Assembly (NCBI GenBank): GCA_037127255.1
Contig: JBANSL010000009.1
Location: 19,181,475 to 19,245,474 of the forward strand
Direction of reading: 5' to 3'
Origin: Persicaria tinctoria
Lineage: Eukaryota > Streptophyta > Magnoliopsida > Caryophyllales > Polygonaceae
DNA: 64,000 bases
Shown: in pieces, positions 34,308 to 46,550 of the stretch
How positions within the stretch are numbered: the stretch's first letter is position 1
Layout: every line of letters starts with the position of its first letter
Translations under genes and position numbers: made by a program
The notes under the pieces: model-generated
The model's database searches: none
What the model was told of the DNA's origin: nothing
Seen by the model: only the letters and a program-made list of their open reading frames with translations

Positions 34308-37300
34308 TTATTTAATTTTAATCAAGAAGAAAACAAATCAGATCCCAAACTAAACTCCAAAATAAACCAAACTACACAGAAAACCAAGAAAAAGTCATGC
34401 CCAAACCACAGTTTCAAACCCGGAACTAATGTAGACTTGTCTACATAGCTCCTCTGAGTGATGTGATGCCCAAACCATTGTTTCAATAGGCAATGCTTCA
34501 TTAAAACTCTTTGAAGAGGATCCGAATTCCCCGAATCGAAACACCCAAACCCCAATTGTTGAGCACATATCCAAAAGAAGCAATCGCAAACTACAGTTAC
34601 GAATACCAATCAATCTACTAAAAGAATGAATTCATCAAAATTGTACTAAGTTCAATCAGTCAGGCATAAGTGATTTGTAAGCATCCAAAAAGCGAGCAAG
34701 AAAATTGAAGATTCGAAATAAGTTAAAGCACAACATACAATTGGACATTGCAATTTTATAAACCTTACTAACCTTATCAAACCAAAACAATCAGTCCACT
34801 ATAACTACCGATTAGCAACACTTGAGCTAGTAGAACATGCAATTCACCTTTAGGGCAGTCATAGCAATTATAGCACATGTTGGGTCAATAAAATCCATAT
34901 AGTATAAAATAAGAAGCCCCCCTCGATGTATTAACTGATAGAGAAAAGAAAGGTTCTAATTTATTGATTATTTAGAAAACATCGTTGAATTAGAAATAGA
35001 ATTGAACATGACTAACCAATTAGAGCCAAAACTCACTGAGTCAAATAGAATTGTTATAGTTGTTCCTTATTTTTTTTAATCACTATTATGGCATCAACGA
35101 TAGTCTATTACTAAATAACCATATATAGAGACTCAACATGACAAATGAAGTCCTCACTAATCCTTAATATTTTCTATATATTGAACTACACAAGAACAAA
35201 ATTACCGCAATTAGAATCAAAATTTATCACGTACAAGTAGTAGGTAGCTTAACACTTGTTTCTACGAGGGAATCTAATTATGAACTTTATTTTAAATTAA
35301 AGGTGGGTAATTAAACAATAAATGACAAAAAAAAATCCAAAATAGTTGAAAATAATTACTCCTTTCAGCCCATTTCATAGGGGTGCCATGAAAAAAAATA
35401 TGGTCATAATAAGAACAATAAAATGTAAGCATTATATCTAAATTATATATTGGTAAAGGTCTTATTATCCTTTTCAACCCTGTTTATGACATACGCTACA
35501 AACAAAAGTCTAGGCACATGGGAAGATCAAAAGTTTGTTTATAGAAGTAAAATGTGATATATTGTGTGTGTGGGGGGGGGGGGGGTAACAATTACTATAT
35601 ACAATTACTTGTGGGGAGAGAATAACAATTGAATTTTAAACGATCATAAAGAGAGTCATGGAGTTAAAGAAATGAAGTTACAAAAAATATAAACGCAGAT
35701 CAAAGAAGTAGGCAATGGCTAACTCTGAAGAAGAGATTGATGACGAACCCGTGAATAATCTTTGTACCCCATCTTCCTAATCGATCCTCGGTTAAAGGAA
35801 GCAACACTCATCAATCTGCATCAAATTTGGCACAACATAAATATTGCATTAAGAGTATCCTTAGCAGCAAAACAAAATCAATGAAGAACAACAATTAAGA
35901 TAATAGGAGCTTGCATCCACCTTGAATAGATCAAGGGTGTTAGATAGCTTAAAAACACTCATAACACTTGAAAAATCATCAAATAAACAAATCATGATAA
36001 GGTTTTGGTGGAATTACATCAAGTTGAAATTAGAAATTAGCATAGGCGAAAAAAATTCAACAACCATCAACAAAACAAAACAACACAAATAAGATTCTAT
36101 ATAATTTCTTTTGAGCATTTTATCAAACACCTTATATGCATTGTTAATTCAAATCCTAAACCCAAGTCGATTTTAGTATGGATTATTTTCCTCTCAGTCC
36201 GATTTTAGTATTAGGGTGGGATATACTATGAAACTTTTTTGATCTAGTTGACACTCAAGAAGGCAGTGCAATATATTAACGCAAAATATACCTATAAGCA
36301 TTTCATCGAACACTTTGTGTGCAATATCAATCAAAATCCTCCAAATTAATCAACCTATAAGCATTTCATCGAACACCTTGTGTGCAATATATTAATCAAA
36401 ATCCTCCAAATTAATCAAACGAAGTATACAGATCCAGTTGGTAATCAAAGAGCGACCACATAGCGTTTTACCTCCATTTGACGCATCCCGCATTCGATTG
36501 CAATTGAATGTCACCTCCAGCTGCCCCGAATGATCACCACATCAAACACAAACCAACAAAGAAATCAGATCAAGAGCATTATAATAATATGCAATTTGTA
36601 AAGCTTAGCAAGAAAAATTCAGCAACTGAATAAGAGAGGGAGAGCAATTGAAGAAGGGCGGGCGATTGGCTCCACAGTTGGTGTCGCCCCACCACAGTCG
36701 GTGTCTAGCCTTCGATTGGCTCCTCCAAAGTCGTCGTCGACATCAAACTTGCGAGCAACAGATTCCATGGGAGATCATATTTGGCTTCGAGATAGGTGAG
36801 AACCGCAAGATAACTCAAATCGCGGAGAAAGATGCTAGAGACGGAAGTTTTTAGATCGACGGAACCCATGGAAGGATTTCAAAGAGAAACAGATCGTTTG
36901 AGGAAGAAAGGGCAGGAAGAAACATATCGTTTGAGAAACAGATCAACGGAACCGCAAGATAACCAATGAAAGGATTTCAAATGGGAGAATAAAAGAAATT
37001 ACCTTTGAGGAAGAAAGGGCATGAAGAACGCTTTGAGGAATCATGGAATCCTAGTTACTTCAATTTGATAAAGGGATTTTAGTAGTTGAAGAGAACGTGG
37101 GGTGAGAAAGGGATTTTAGCAGTTGAAGGAGAAGCGGCTTAAATTGTCTACCATGGAAGCTTTCAATTGCCGATGGGCGCTCAGAGAGGAGAGAGGGTAA
37201 ACGGAGAACGTGGGTAAGATACTCAAAACTGCTTCTTAACTATGCTCAGGGAAGGACACGTGACGCAAATTTTTACAAAGACGTTGCTTCTATTTTTATA

Positions 37301-37315
37301 AGTATAAGGGGTGGA
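34308..37315 (-). mobile_element. Helitron-like element copy III
   Basis: The right end at 37315 is TCCACCCCTTATACTTATAA on the minus strand, then AGAAGCAACGTC and CACGTGTCC. An internal duplication of about 60 bp at 36295-36420 repeats AAGCATTTCATCGAACAC and TCAAAATCCTCCAAATTAAT. A run of 14 G lies at 35572-35585. Frames at 34322-34613 look partly protein-like but are not recognised. The left boundary is inferred from the end of copy II. Confidence 0.45.
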
Positions 37316-37518
37316 TGGGTTTCTTGTTAACAGGGTTACCTTTGAATTAATTGAATTTAGGGCACTGGACGGAAGTTTACAAAAGCTAAGGGGTACCATC
37401 CGGAAAAAAAGAAACTTTGGGACACCAACCGGAATTGCTTTAAACATAGGGACACCAGACAGAATTTCCCAAAAAGTTAATATTGTCGGAAGTCGGGCTG
37501 ACAAAAAAAAAAGGAAAT

Positions 37519-37590
37519 TGCCCCCATGCAGGATCGAACTACAGACCTTCAGTTTACAAGACTGACGCTCTACCACTGAGCTATAGGGGC
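37519..37590 (-). tRNA. tRNA-Thr (anticodon UGU)
   Basis: The minus strand folds into a full cloverleaf of 72 nt. The acceptor starts GCCCCTA and ends in GGGGGC plus discriminator A, D arm GCTCAGTGGTAGAGC, anticodon stem CAGTC with loop TTGTAAA (anticodon TGT), and T arm with TTCGATC. A-box and B-box words are intact, no intron is present, and a T-run follows the 3' end for Pol III termination. It lies 103 bp upstream of, and divergent from, the prefoldin gene. It looks functional. Confidence 0.95.
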
Positions 37591-37648
37591 TTTTCGCTTG
37601 TAATTTCGGCTTCTTAAGATTATAAAACAAAATAAATATTCACCGCCC

Positions 37649-37656
37649 TATAAAAT
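37649..37656 (+). promoter_or_regulatory. Possible TATA box of the prefoldin 5 gene
   Basis: TATAAAAT lies 37 bp before the ATG at 37693, which would leave a very short leader. Weak evidence, from position and sequence only. Confidence 0.3.
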
Positions 37657-37692
37657 CCAGAGCAATCAATTGAAGTAGAAGGAAACTCGAAA

Positions 37693-40084
37693 ATGGCGTC
37701 TGCGATAGGAGGGGTGAGAGCGGAGATGGAGAAGATGAGCGTGGATCAGCTGAAAGCAGTGAAGGAGCAAGCTGACATGGAGGTCAACCTCCTCCAAGAT
37801 AGCCTCACCAACATCCGCACAGCCACCTCCCGCCTCGAGTCCGCCTCCTCCGCCCTCCACGACCTCTCTCTCCGCCCCTCCGGCAAGCCCTTGCTCGTTC
37901 CTCTCACGGCCTCCCTCTACGTCCCCGGCTCCCTCCACGATCCCGACCACGTCCTTGTCGATGTCGGCACCGGCTACTTCGTTGAAGTAATTTCTTTTCC
38001 TTTTTTCTTTCCCCCTTCTCCCTCTCCCACTTTAGGGTTTCTTTCTCCCCTCTGTGAATGTACTTGCCAAATTAGCCTTCCTTGTGGCTTCTATTCCGTC
38101 GATTTGCTTCCATTCTTGCTGGTTTTTTTACTTGGTTAGGGTTTGCTAATTCAGCGTTGAAAGAAGTGAAAGCTATGGCACAACTTTTTTTTTTTTTTTG
38201 CTGTTTGATTGTTTCTTATTTTGAATATAAAGGCTTGAACTGGTGATTGTAGTGCTCAAATTTGTGCCTGGTTTCCCTCGATTCAGATTCTAAGACGATA
38301 TTCATGTCTCCCACATCAAGCTAAGAATTAAGTTGCAACGTGCAAACTATAGAGCTTCAATGAGAACTGGACTTCTGAAGTCGAGTTGAATTGTTCTCAA
38401 AGTTATGGTCTTTAACAGTTGGGTGTGTGTATGTGTTGGGGAGGGAGTTGGTTCTTGGTTGTTCATGTTGGCAGCGATAATGTTAGTGTTATGAAGGTGT
38501 TGTGTGGGACTGTGGGTAGTCCTTTTGTGTGTTATGTCTGCGATGAATTGTGCTTTTTTATTTTAGTCTAACTGCAATAAGTATGATACTGCTTGGACTA
38601 CTATTATTTCTAAAGGTGCAGCTTGCTAGTCTATGTCTTCTGGTATTATGGAACACAGGCACTTCCTTTGCTGATGTTTATAGATATCTGCTGCATCATA
38701 TAAGTTAGAAAAGATGCACCCCTTTTCTTTTAAATGAACTTGTGGATAGAAGGAACAAGTAACTAACTAGTAGTGTGCATTCTTTACTTCTGTCTTGTAA
38801 TGCATGCTTAACGAGTTGTGATTTTTGTATTCATTTTAGAAAACCATGACTGAAGGCAAGGATTATTGTCAGCGTAAAATCCATCTGCTCAAATCTAATT
38901 ATGATCAACTTGTTGAGGTATGCTTTTTAATTCCTTTAAATAGCATATGTCATGAGAATGAAAAGAACTTAGTCTTCTGTAAAATGATGGAAAAGTTGGA
39001 CAATTGATCCCAGATGTGTAAATCTAAATCTGGGCATGTCTTGCCCTTAGCTTTAAAAGGGTACAAATAAGAAGATCTGGTGGAATAAGTACTTTTTTCT
39101 TCCGTATAATGCAGCAAGCACATTTGTTTAATTTAGTGCGTTTGTAACTCTATTTTTTTTATATTTCCAAGAAAATGTCGAACAGGGGTTTGGGATAGTG
39201 GTTTCCTTCTTTTGCATGATGAAATTAGCTCTGATGATTTGGGGGAAAATCTTGCACTGGTACCTATTTTAATTTTGTTACTATTTCAACTTTATTTTGG
39301 TCCTAGCTTTTGGGTTTTACAAAGATGATATTCCCAAGTAATACCAAAAGTATTTATACGGAGTATCCCGTCTTTGACTAGGTTGACTATGAGACCTTGT
39401 TTGTGAGTAAGAAGTATCTGCGAGTACTATAACATTACAACTAATAAAGCTCTTTTGGTTCTGTTTTAGAATAAACCTTAGCATATGTTTCATTCAGGTT
39501 TGCCGAATTCGGAGTTCATTGAATTCGCAAACGTCGTAGGGATATACCTTCATCTTCTTTGTCTGCCTCCTTCCTCAATCCTCCCAACCTCCTGATTGTA
39601 GCAGATCTCTTATCCATATCCCAGTTAATTAGTTGCAATTAATCTTTTTTAATAAAGCTCCTTTGGATCCTGGAAGTGACACTTCCACAGCCCAAAAGCA
39701 TTTTTGACCGAGTTTGTGTAAAAAAATCAAAAGCTATTGCTGGAGGTTATGCTTTATCCAAACTTTCAGATCCCCTCCAACCTTCAGTCCATCATCCTTT
39801 CACTTTCTGAAAATGAAGAAAGAACGGCTTCTGTAACAAATGGATTTCAAGTATTCAACCATTTACCTTTTTTGTATTTATTAGAGCTCTGTGATGTCTG
39901 CGACTGTTTAACATGCTCTCAGCTTGCATATGATGATCTCTGGACTCTGGCTTCCTCAGCGGACGAACTTTTCTAAGTTGTCATTTATTTCGAAACACAG
40001 GTGACAGCTAAGAAGAAAAGTGTAGCAGACGAAGCTGGAGTTGTGCTACAAGCAAGGTTAAAGCAGATGGCTACAGCCTCGTGA
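37693..40084 (+). CDS. PFD5: Prefoldin subunit 5
   Basis: Three exons, 37693-37986, 38840-38917 and 40001-40084, all with GT-AG borders and in phase, give 151 residues, the usual plant length. The N-terminal helix (MEKMSVDQLKAVKEQADMEV) and C-terminal helix (ADEAGVVLQARLKQM) form the coiled-coil tentacle. The middle carries the beta-hairpin region (LLVPLTASLYVPG, VLVDVGTGYFVE), typical of the alpha-class prefoldin subunits. Prefoldin is a hexameric cytosolic co-chaperone that delivers nascent actin and tubulin to the chaperonin CCT. Intron 2 is over 1 kb. The start is the first ATG, preceded by AAA, and no stop or frameshift is seen. This is one of two intact-looking protein genes in the window. 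Confidence 0.95.
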
Positions 40085-42095
40085 GGATACACTTGTCACC
40101 ATGCATCACAGCTGTTATTTATACCCTACAAGGAGTAATCAGAGTTTAAATTCTGGATATGGTGTTCATGATATTTGCTTGTTGATTAATCTTCCGGTAA
40201 CTCTTTTTCCTTCATCTGTTTTGATCGATGTTTGCGACTTCTGTTGTTCTTATGAGAGTTTTGGCTTGATACCCCTCTACAGAGTTTGCTAATACATGTG
40301 CTTTGATATGGTTTTGTCTAGTGGAGTTGCTAATACATGTTGATGCGTGGATTATTTATCTATTTCTGATGCAATTATATCATGGGGTTTTCAGAATCCA
40401 CACAAGTTCATAACTTATATGATGAATTCGAGTTTGACAATATTTTGAATTCCATATGGTGTAGGAAAGATCGAAACGTAATGCAGCCTCAAACATTACC
40501 TTGACCAAGAAATTTGGAACCGTTCAAAAAAAAAATCTAAAACATAAAAGTCCAAAAACAATTTTGATGATAAAATTTCAAAACAGTTTGAAAGTAAAAG
40601 GGATATATAGAGGTGAGTAGGTGACAAATGGTCAGGTTGGATTTGTTATAGGAAAAGTATGAAATCTCACAAAAGTAAAGTAAATTATAAAGAAATTATT
40701 GAGGAAATTTCTCAAGGGTTTTTTCAAGCTTTGAGATTTGAGTGAAATTGAAGGTGAGTTCTTCACAAGGGATGAAGGGCTTTTTATATAGATGTTGTTG
40801 TGCTCTTACTCTTGAATTTGTGGATGCTATTGTTTCTTGCTTCTCATCGATTATAAGAGTGTTGAATTCATCCTTCAAATGATGAAGGTCTTGAATTCTT
40901 ATAGTGCATGATGGTGTCTCTTGCATAATGCACTTTGTCTTGGTTTCTTTTGTCTCTACCTTCAATGATGGAAAATATTCCCGTACAAAGTAGGAGCCTT
41001 GACATACAATAATACAATACAATACATTTTTTTTAAAGCGTTCTTATCACAAGTATTAAAACCTCCTTGTCACCTGTTTACTCATGTATGATAGTAAAGA
41101 TAAACAATATGCCATCCAATAGAACAAAATAAATGTACTCGACAATAGCACTAGCAAATAACATATACCACATGGTATTTTAATATGATGCGAGGGATAA
41201 TCCAATCCTACTGTGGTATACAAAAGCGACCAGGAAGTCCCATTAGACCTCTAATAAACGCGTCGTCGAGACCATCGAAATCTATCATGCCCCTGTACAT
41301 AAGCTACATGACTCGGATGACAAATGACCCACAATCCCAACTACAAGGATTAGGCAATGTAGGTGAGAGAGTACATTAACTTCTTCTTGCTCGTTCTACC
41401 TTCAACTAAGCAATAATAAAGCACACATGGAGGATTTTTTTAGAGCAAGAGGAGTCTTATAAAAATACCGGGTGTCTATATGCACTTGATGTAGGTGCTA
41501 TGTGTATGCATCCATATGTACGAATCCTGAATCTGTGTCATCTATAGTTTGACACATGTCCAATGATCATTGCAAATCGTAAAAAACATACGGACGGATT
41601 TAGAATACGTCCGTGTTTTGGGATTTTAAAGGACAAATCCATGATTCATCCTATGATATACAAGGCGACAAGTGCAACTATTGCTTTCTTTCCTTTTTCT
41701 TTTTAAATATACTATCAAGGGCGGATCATGATCTGCCCTTGCTTCTTCCTTTTTTTTTTTCAAGTCTTACCTTCTTCTTCTTTTTTGCTTTTTAATAACT
41801 TCGACGGATTAAGTATCCATCTTATAATTTTTTTACAACGTATATTTTTTCCACCAATTACAATGATTGTTGAACAGATTGATACATTAGTTCAAAGTTA
41901 AAACAGATTCATAATTCATCCATTTATAACACATGCACCGGTGCATTCAACACAATAAAAAAATAGGGTTAATTGCGCTAAATATCTTGACCTTTATGGA
42001 TAGTTGAGTTCCGACCTTGTAAGATTTCGCGAAATAGCTTGACATTTGGTGTTAGTTGTGCTCTCTACCCTAGATAAATTTCTTAAATTAAAAAA
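40085..42095. other. Downstream flank of PFD5; no gene recognised
   Basis: The first few hundred bases are probably 3' UTR (T-rich, no repeats). A 108-codon minus-strand frame at 40696-41022 has no family I know. From about 41966 the sequence (GGGTTAATTGCGCTAAATA, then GTTAGTTGTGCTCTCTACC) belongs to a repeat family with inverted relatives at 50470-50540 and about 52830; the MULE at 42096 is inserted in it. Confidence 0.4.
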
Positions 42096-43189
42096 CGGAA
42101 ATTTCACGAGGTACCCTGGTAAGAGCTAATTCACGGGGTGTACAACTATTTGACATATTTCATCCGGTACCCCTGAGGTTAGCTTTTTTTTCACCCCGTG
42201 CCCTTTTTGGTTAAATAAAACTAACGCCGTTAGTTTCTTTGAAAAGAAAAAAAGAAGAGGCCTGGTAATTTGGTAGTAAGCAGTCTCGTTCTCCTCACCA
42301 GAGCCTTTATCACCACATCGCCATTGCTCTGAGCTTTCATCTTCGACGGCTGGCCGAGGCACTCCTCTTCCGCGCATTCCTCTCCATTTACGGACACCTC
42401 GCACCAATCAAAAGGCACCATGTCCCTCAACGGCAACAGAGATCTGGTTCTCCACCGGACAGATTTGTCGCGCAATCGCAAAACCTCGTCGAGAAATCGA
42501 CACCACCCATCGGCGGTGTGGAGTCCAGCTCGACGGGGGTGGGAGGCGGTGACGGTGCCGAGGCTGGTAGGTGGGGGCGGCAGTGGGAAGAGGTGGCGTC
42601 AGGAGGCTATCGTTGGGGTGGATCCCGGCGGTCGGGGTCGAGAGGTTATTTGGGGATTTGGGGGAATTAGCTACTGCGATGCTAATTTATATGGCTTCTT
42701 GCGAAATTGATTAATTTGCCTGGTGAATCGAAAGGGACGGAAGTCGAAGGAAGTAGTGGTGGCGACTAGCGGCGACGGTGGACGGGTGGTAGGCATCGTG
42801 GCTATGCTGGAAGGAGGGGAGGTTAGGGAGAGAGAAATCAAAAATCCTCAAAGCAATATGAGAATCGGAATCGACTAGTATTAAAGGAGATCGAAAGGTC
42901 GAAAATGCTTTTGAAAGTGGAAATTGAGTAGCCGATCGATCTTTCGTCAGTTCATGACTCCCTCTCTCCCTCTTGTTTGTGTATGTACTGTATTGCAGGG
43001 AAGGTGGAAGACAACTCTTTTCTTTTTCTTTTTTTTAAAAAAACAAATAGAAACTAAAAACGTTAACTTTAACTGAGAGGGTATGAGGTGAAAATAATTA
43101 TAAACTCAAGGGTACCGGATGAAATATGTCAAACAGTTGTACACCTCGTGAATTAGCTCTTACCTCTGGGGTACCTCGTGAAATTTCCG
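42096..43189. mobile_element. MULE with about 95-bp terminal inverted repeats
   Basis: Left CGGAAATTTCACGAGGTACC and right (reversed) the same, continuing through AAGAGCTAATTCACG, GTGTACAACT, TTTGACATATTTCATCCGG for about 95 bp with few mismatches. The 9-bp duplication ATTAAAAAA is exact (42087-42095 and 43190-43198), the MULE size. The 0.9-kb interior at 42280-42850 is GC-rich and gene-like with no known domain, so it may be a Pack-MULE. There is no transposase. It sits inside an older repeat (41966-43270). Confidence 0.92.
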
Positions 43190-44056
43190 ATTAAAAAATT
43201 ACACAAATAATGGAAAATTTACACAAAAATCACTTATATTTGTAAAATATTTTCAATAAGCGCCTAATATATTTAAAAATCCCCCAACCCCAAAAAAAAT
43301 CATTTCTAATAGATAACATCTACTACTTTAAATAATTATTATAATTACTGAAAATAATTATTTTTAAAGTAGTGGATGTGGATTCATCTATTCTCTATAT
43401 ATTATTTTATAGGGGAAGGTTCAAAGTGGAAACCATGCTTACCATAGAAACCACCTTATGGTGGAAACTTCTAATCTCAACCCTTCCTTTTAGATCCATG
43501 GTCTTTTAATAAAGCATGGCAATTTTGAAATTTGTGTGAACTATAAGCCTTATTATTAAAAAAATAGAAGAAGAGAAAATTCCTCCTGCTGCAACCCTTC
43601 CTAGTTCCTATCGATTCTCAACGCTCTCCGCCTCTTTCCTCCCTCCTGCTGCAGTCGTCCTCCCACCTCTTCCCCTTGGTCTCCCTCCGCCTCTTCTCCT
43701 TGGTCTCCCTCCGCCTCTGCCTCGGTCGCTCTCGCTGCAATCGTCCCTCTCGGTCGCTCACCGCCTCTTCCCCTTCCTCCTGCCTCGGTCGCTCTCGCTG
43801 CCTCTGTCTATATCCGCCTCTTCCACTAGTTCAAGGTCGCCATTTTCACTGGTAAGGTCGCTGTCCGCCTTTTCCCATTGGTCTCCCTCCGCCTCTGCCT
43901 CTTTCCCAAGGTCGTTGTCCGCCTCTTCCCCTTTGCCTAGTCGCCTAGATCTGTCAATAAATTAGGGTTTCTTATCTGATTTGATTTTGATTCAATAAAT
44001 TAGGGTTTCTTGTCTGGTGTCTTGGAACGTTGCCATTTTCTCAAGGTTAGTGTCTT

Positions 44057-44131
44057 GTGATTGTAGGAGGTGGTTCTACTGGTGTTGAATTTGCTGCAGA
44101 GCTGACTGATTTCGTACATGAAGATTTAAGC
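44057..44131 (+). pseudogene. Captured alternative NAD(P)H dehydrogenase (type II) fragment, copy 1
   Basis: Reads VIVGGGSTGVEFAAELTDFV then HEDL, the second dinucleotide-binding GxGxxG motif of plant mitochondrial type-II NAD(P)H dehydrogenases (usually VIVGGGPTGVEFAAELHDFV). The conserved Pro is Ser and His is Thr. After EDL the match stops. Only 25 residues are present, inside the Pack-MULE. Confidence 0.7.
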
Positions 44132-44502
44132 TGTCCGTCTTGCATATGCATTACGGGTATAATTGAAGATTTAAACTCTTATAGACAAGATATAATTGAT
44201 GAAAATGTCCTCCTTGCATATGCATTACAGGTATTACATTTTCCATTCATGATGTATGCCTCTGTTGCTGCTTGAATGTAGTTCCTTTTCAGTTAATGCT
44301 CTATCAAAGGCTGATTCACTTATGTTTCCTGTCTTCTTTTCAAATAGATTTCCCCCTTTAAGCGCTATGTTGGATGTGAGCTTCGGTAGTGTTGTTTCCA
44401 ATCTGTTACATTGCCCAGAATTGTGATTTTAAAAAAAAATTATGCCAGCATAGGTCATTATTCCTGGTTCTTTTGACGTCTAGTCAGTGTTTCTGTAGAG
44501 TA

Positions 44503-44560
44503 ATCCTACTGGTGTTGAATTTGCTGCAGAGCTGACTGATTTCGGACATGAACATTTGCT
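44503..44560 (+). pseudogene. Captured NAD(P)H dehydrogenase fragment, copy 2
   Basis: TACTGGTGTTGAATTTGCTG and CAGAGCTGACTGATTTCG repeat the 44057 copy almost exactly, without the GGG motif. It is a direct duplication within the Pack-MULE, 435 bp downstream. Confidence 0.65.
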
Positions 44561-44851
44561 GAATTCAAATGTTCAAGAGATGGCATTGAGGTTCTTATTG
44601 GATGTTGAGTTGTGAGTATTTCTGATGGAATGATCAACATGATTATAAAAGCCAAAGGAGAGCATTGTACCGTCCCTTATGGGATGTTTGTTTCTGAACA
44701 ACAATTGTTTTCATCAGTTCAATGGTTTGTCAGGCTTGCTGATTTTGTGGGAACTTGGGTTGATTTAGCATTAACTGGTTAGAAACGAAGAGTTGGATTA
44801 GAAGAGTGAAATGTGAGAAGTGCAAGGTGAGTTAACTGGTTAGAAACGAAG

Positions 44852-44922
44852 AGTTCTATTAGCTCAATGGAAGAGCAATGTGTTATTATCACATGATGTG
44901 GGTTCGAATCCCATATAGGCTT
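44852..44922 (+). pseudogene. tRNA-like sequence, plus strand
   Basis: Shows a D arm (GCTCAATGGAAGAGC), a 5-bp ATGTG/CACAT anticodon stem with seven-base loop TTATTAT, and a T arm with GGTTCGAATCCC. The acceptor stem is poorly paired, so it is probably a decayed tRNA gene or tRNA-derived piece. A direct repeat of TAACTGGTTAGAAACGAAGA lies just before it. Confidence 0.55.
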
Positions 44923-45030
44923 CTGTTTCTCAGATTTTAGATTATTGCTCCTATTTTCAGCTATTGTCATATTGTTTCTCGTATATTATTTAACATTTCT
45001 GCTTGTTTCTTAGATCTGATATGTAGAGAA

Positions 45031-45101
45031 AGTCTATATGGGATTCGAACCCATATCATGTGTATGATAACACATTGCTCTACCATTTGAGCTAATAGAC
45101 T
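45031..45101 (-). pseudogene. tRNA-like sequence, minus strand
   Basis: The acceptor is perfectly paired (AGTCTAT/ATAGACT), the D arm is GCTC-AAATGGTA-GAGC and the T arm is ATGGG-TTCGAAT-CCCAT. The anticodon arm is abnormal: ATGTG/CACAT leaves an eight-base loop, so I do not assign an amino acid. It faces the copy at 44852 and could pair with it as a long imperfect hairpin. Confidence 0.55.
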
Positions 45102-46394
45102 AAAAAAGTAGCCAAGACAGTTGTGATGAAACTGAATTCAATAAGAGCAAAACCTAAACTAACATATGAGAAACGAACAGATTGACAATTATGACAAAAA
45201 CTCAACTGAATAAGAGCAAAAACTGAATTTATCACTTGCAACCCCTTGAAATTACAATTTTGTCTTAAGCAGCAAACATACATGACATAATTTTTCATGA
45301 CAGACACAAGTCGAAACACTGACAGCGTGAATGCCAACCTACTTGTTCTATGCCAACCAAATGTGTCTCCTAATCAATGAAATCTCTCAAATGCCTACAA
45401 AGAGATTGCATAATTAGGAATGAGTTAGATTGCATAATTAGATCATAAGTTTCAGGCTCATCCAGTACTGAATTTTTCATGTTTCAAGAGATTAATAAGC
45501 TCTACAAAAAAAAAAAGGCAAGAAATACCCAGCAATTCACTCAAATCCACAAAGGCCAAATGTATTTTTCATTTCTAAATTCTAATAAAGCACCAATTTC
45601 TGGAATCTATAACAAATTTCCAATAAAGCACAAGTTTCACCTACCTCTCAATTCCTCTGCGATGAGAATAAAATAGAGGAGAAGAGGCGGAGACCGGCGA
45701 GAAAGAGGCAGCGGTGGCGACCGACAATGAAGAGGTGGCCGTAGTGTACGGAAGGAAGAGGAAGAGGAGGCAGTGTCGGCACTGGCGGTCTTTGAGGAAG
45801 GGAGAGGCGGTTGTAGTGGCCAGAAGGAAGAGGAGGCGATGGTACAAACCGACGGGGAAGGGGCAAGGTGGTGACGAACGGGAGGCGGAGAGATGAGGAA
45901 GAGATAGATCCGATCTAGGGTTTGGTCAAGCCTCAAGATTCACTTTCATTTCTCTCCGTTTGAAACTTTGAATCAAGAGTTACAGATCCAACACACTTTC
46001 TCTCTCTCATGTTTTTTCTTTAATTTATTTTGCTTTTATTTTTAGTCTTTATCAATGGAATTTTGATAGCTTTGATATAAAATGAAAGGCTATAATTAAA
46101 AGTTTCCACAATAAATATGTTTCTATGGGAATGAGTGTTTCCACTTGAACCTCTCCCTTATTTTATATATATAGAAAATTACTAAATGTCTTAAAGCCTT
46201 TTCTTTGCTAGTAAATGGCTAAAATATTTTCATAATACCCCTTTTACCCCTGTTTTAATTTTACCCCAAACCCCCCTTCTTCTTCCCCTTAGATCTGAAA
46301 TCAGATCTGTCGTTCTTTCTCAGTTCCCTCCCGTCGTTGCCTTCGCCCGACTCACTCCATCGCCGTCGATACGCCGCGCCGCCCCGCTCCCTCC

Positions 46395-46550
46395 CTCGCC
46401 GAAGTCGCCACCCTCGTCTCCTATCCCAGGCTCCTCTCCCTAATCTCTGACGCTCTCGTCTCCTCCCTCGCATCCGCCTCCCCTCCGGCCGCCTCCGTCA
46501 ATCTCGTATGCGGCGTCCCCTACACCGCCCTCCCCATCGCCGCCTGCGCT
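46395..46550 (+). pseudogene. Captured UMP synthase (orotate phosphoribosyltransferase domain) fragment
   Basis: The plus frame reads TLVSYPRLLSLISDALVSSL, then VNLVCGVPYTALPIAACADS. Plant UMP synthase has this block near the start of its OPRT domain (LIVSYPxLLSxISxxL, CGVPYTALPIA). The frame is GC-rich and open for 52 codons but has no continuation, so it is a single-exon piece. It lies 230 bp to the right of the Pack-MULE and left of the tandem-repeat field. Confidence 0.8.

Larger units (their letters stand above)
43412..46157. mobile_element. Pack-MULE carrying type-II NADH dehydrogenase fragments and tRNA-like sequences
   Basis: Terminal inverted repeats of about 45 bp: left GGGGAAGGTTCAAAGTGGAA, right (reversed) GGGAGAGGTTCAAGTGGAA, then CATAGAAAC. 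The exact direct repeat TTATTTTATA (43402-43411 and 46158-46167) is 9-10 bp, as for MULEs. No transposase is visible. Both sub-terminal zones are GC-rich and mutually inverted (CT-rich 43600-43960, GA-rich 45650-45900). The interior carries two NDB-like fragments and two tRNA-like sequences in opposite orientation. Confidence 0.88.

Noticed and set aside
40696..41022. Minus-strand 108-codon frame
   Set aside because: No recognised family, no splice context, and low-complexity surroundings; not enough to call a gene.
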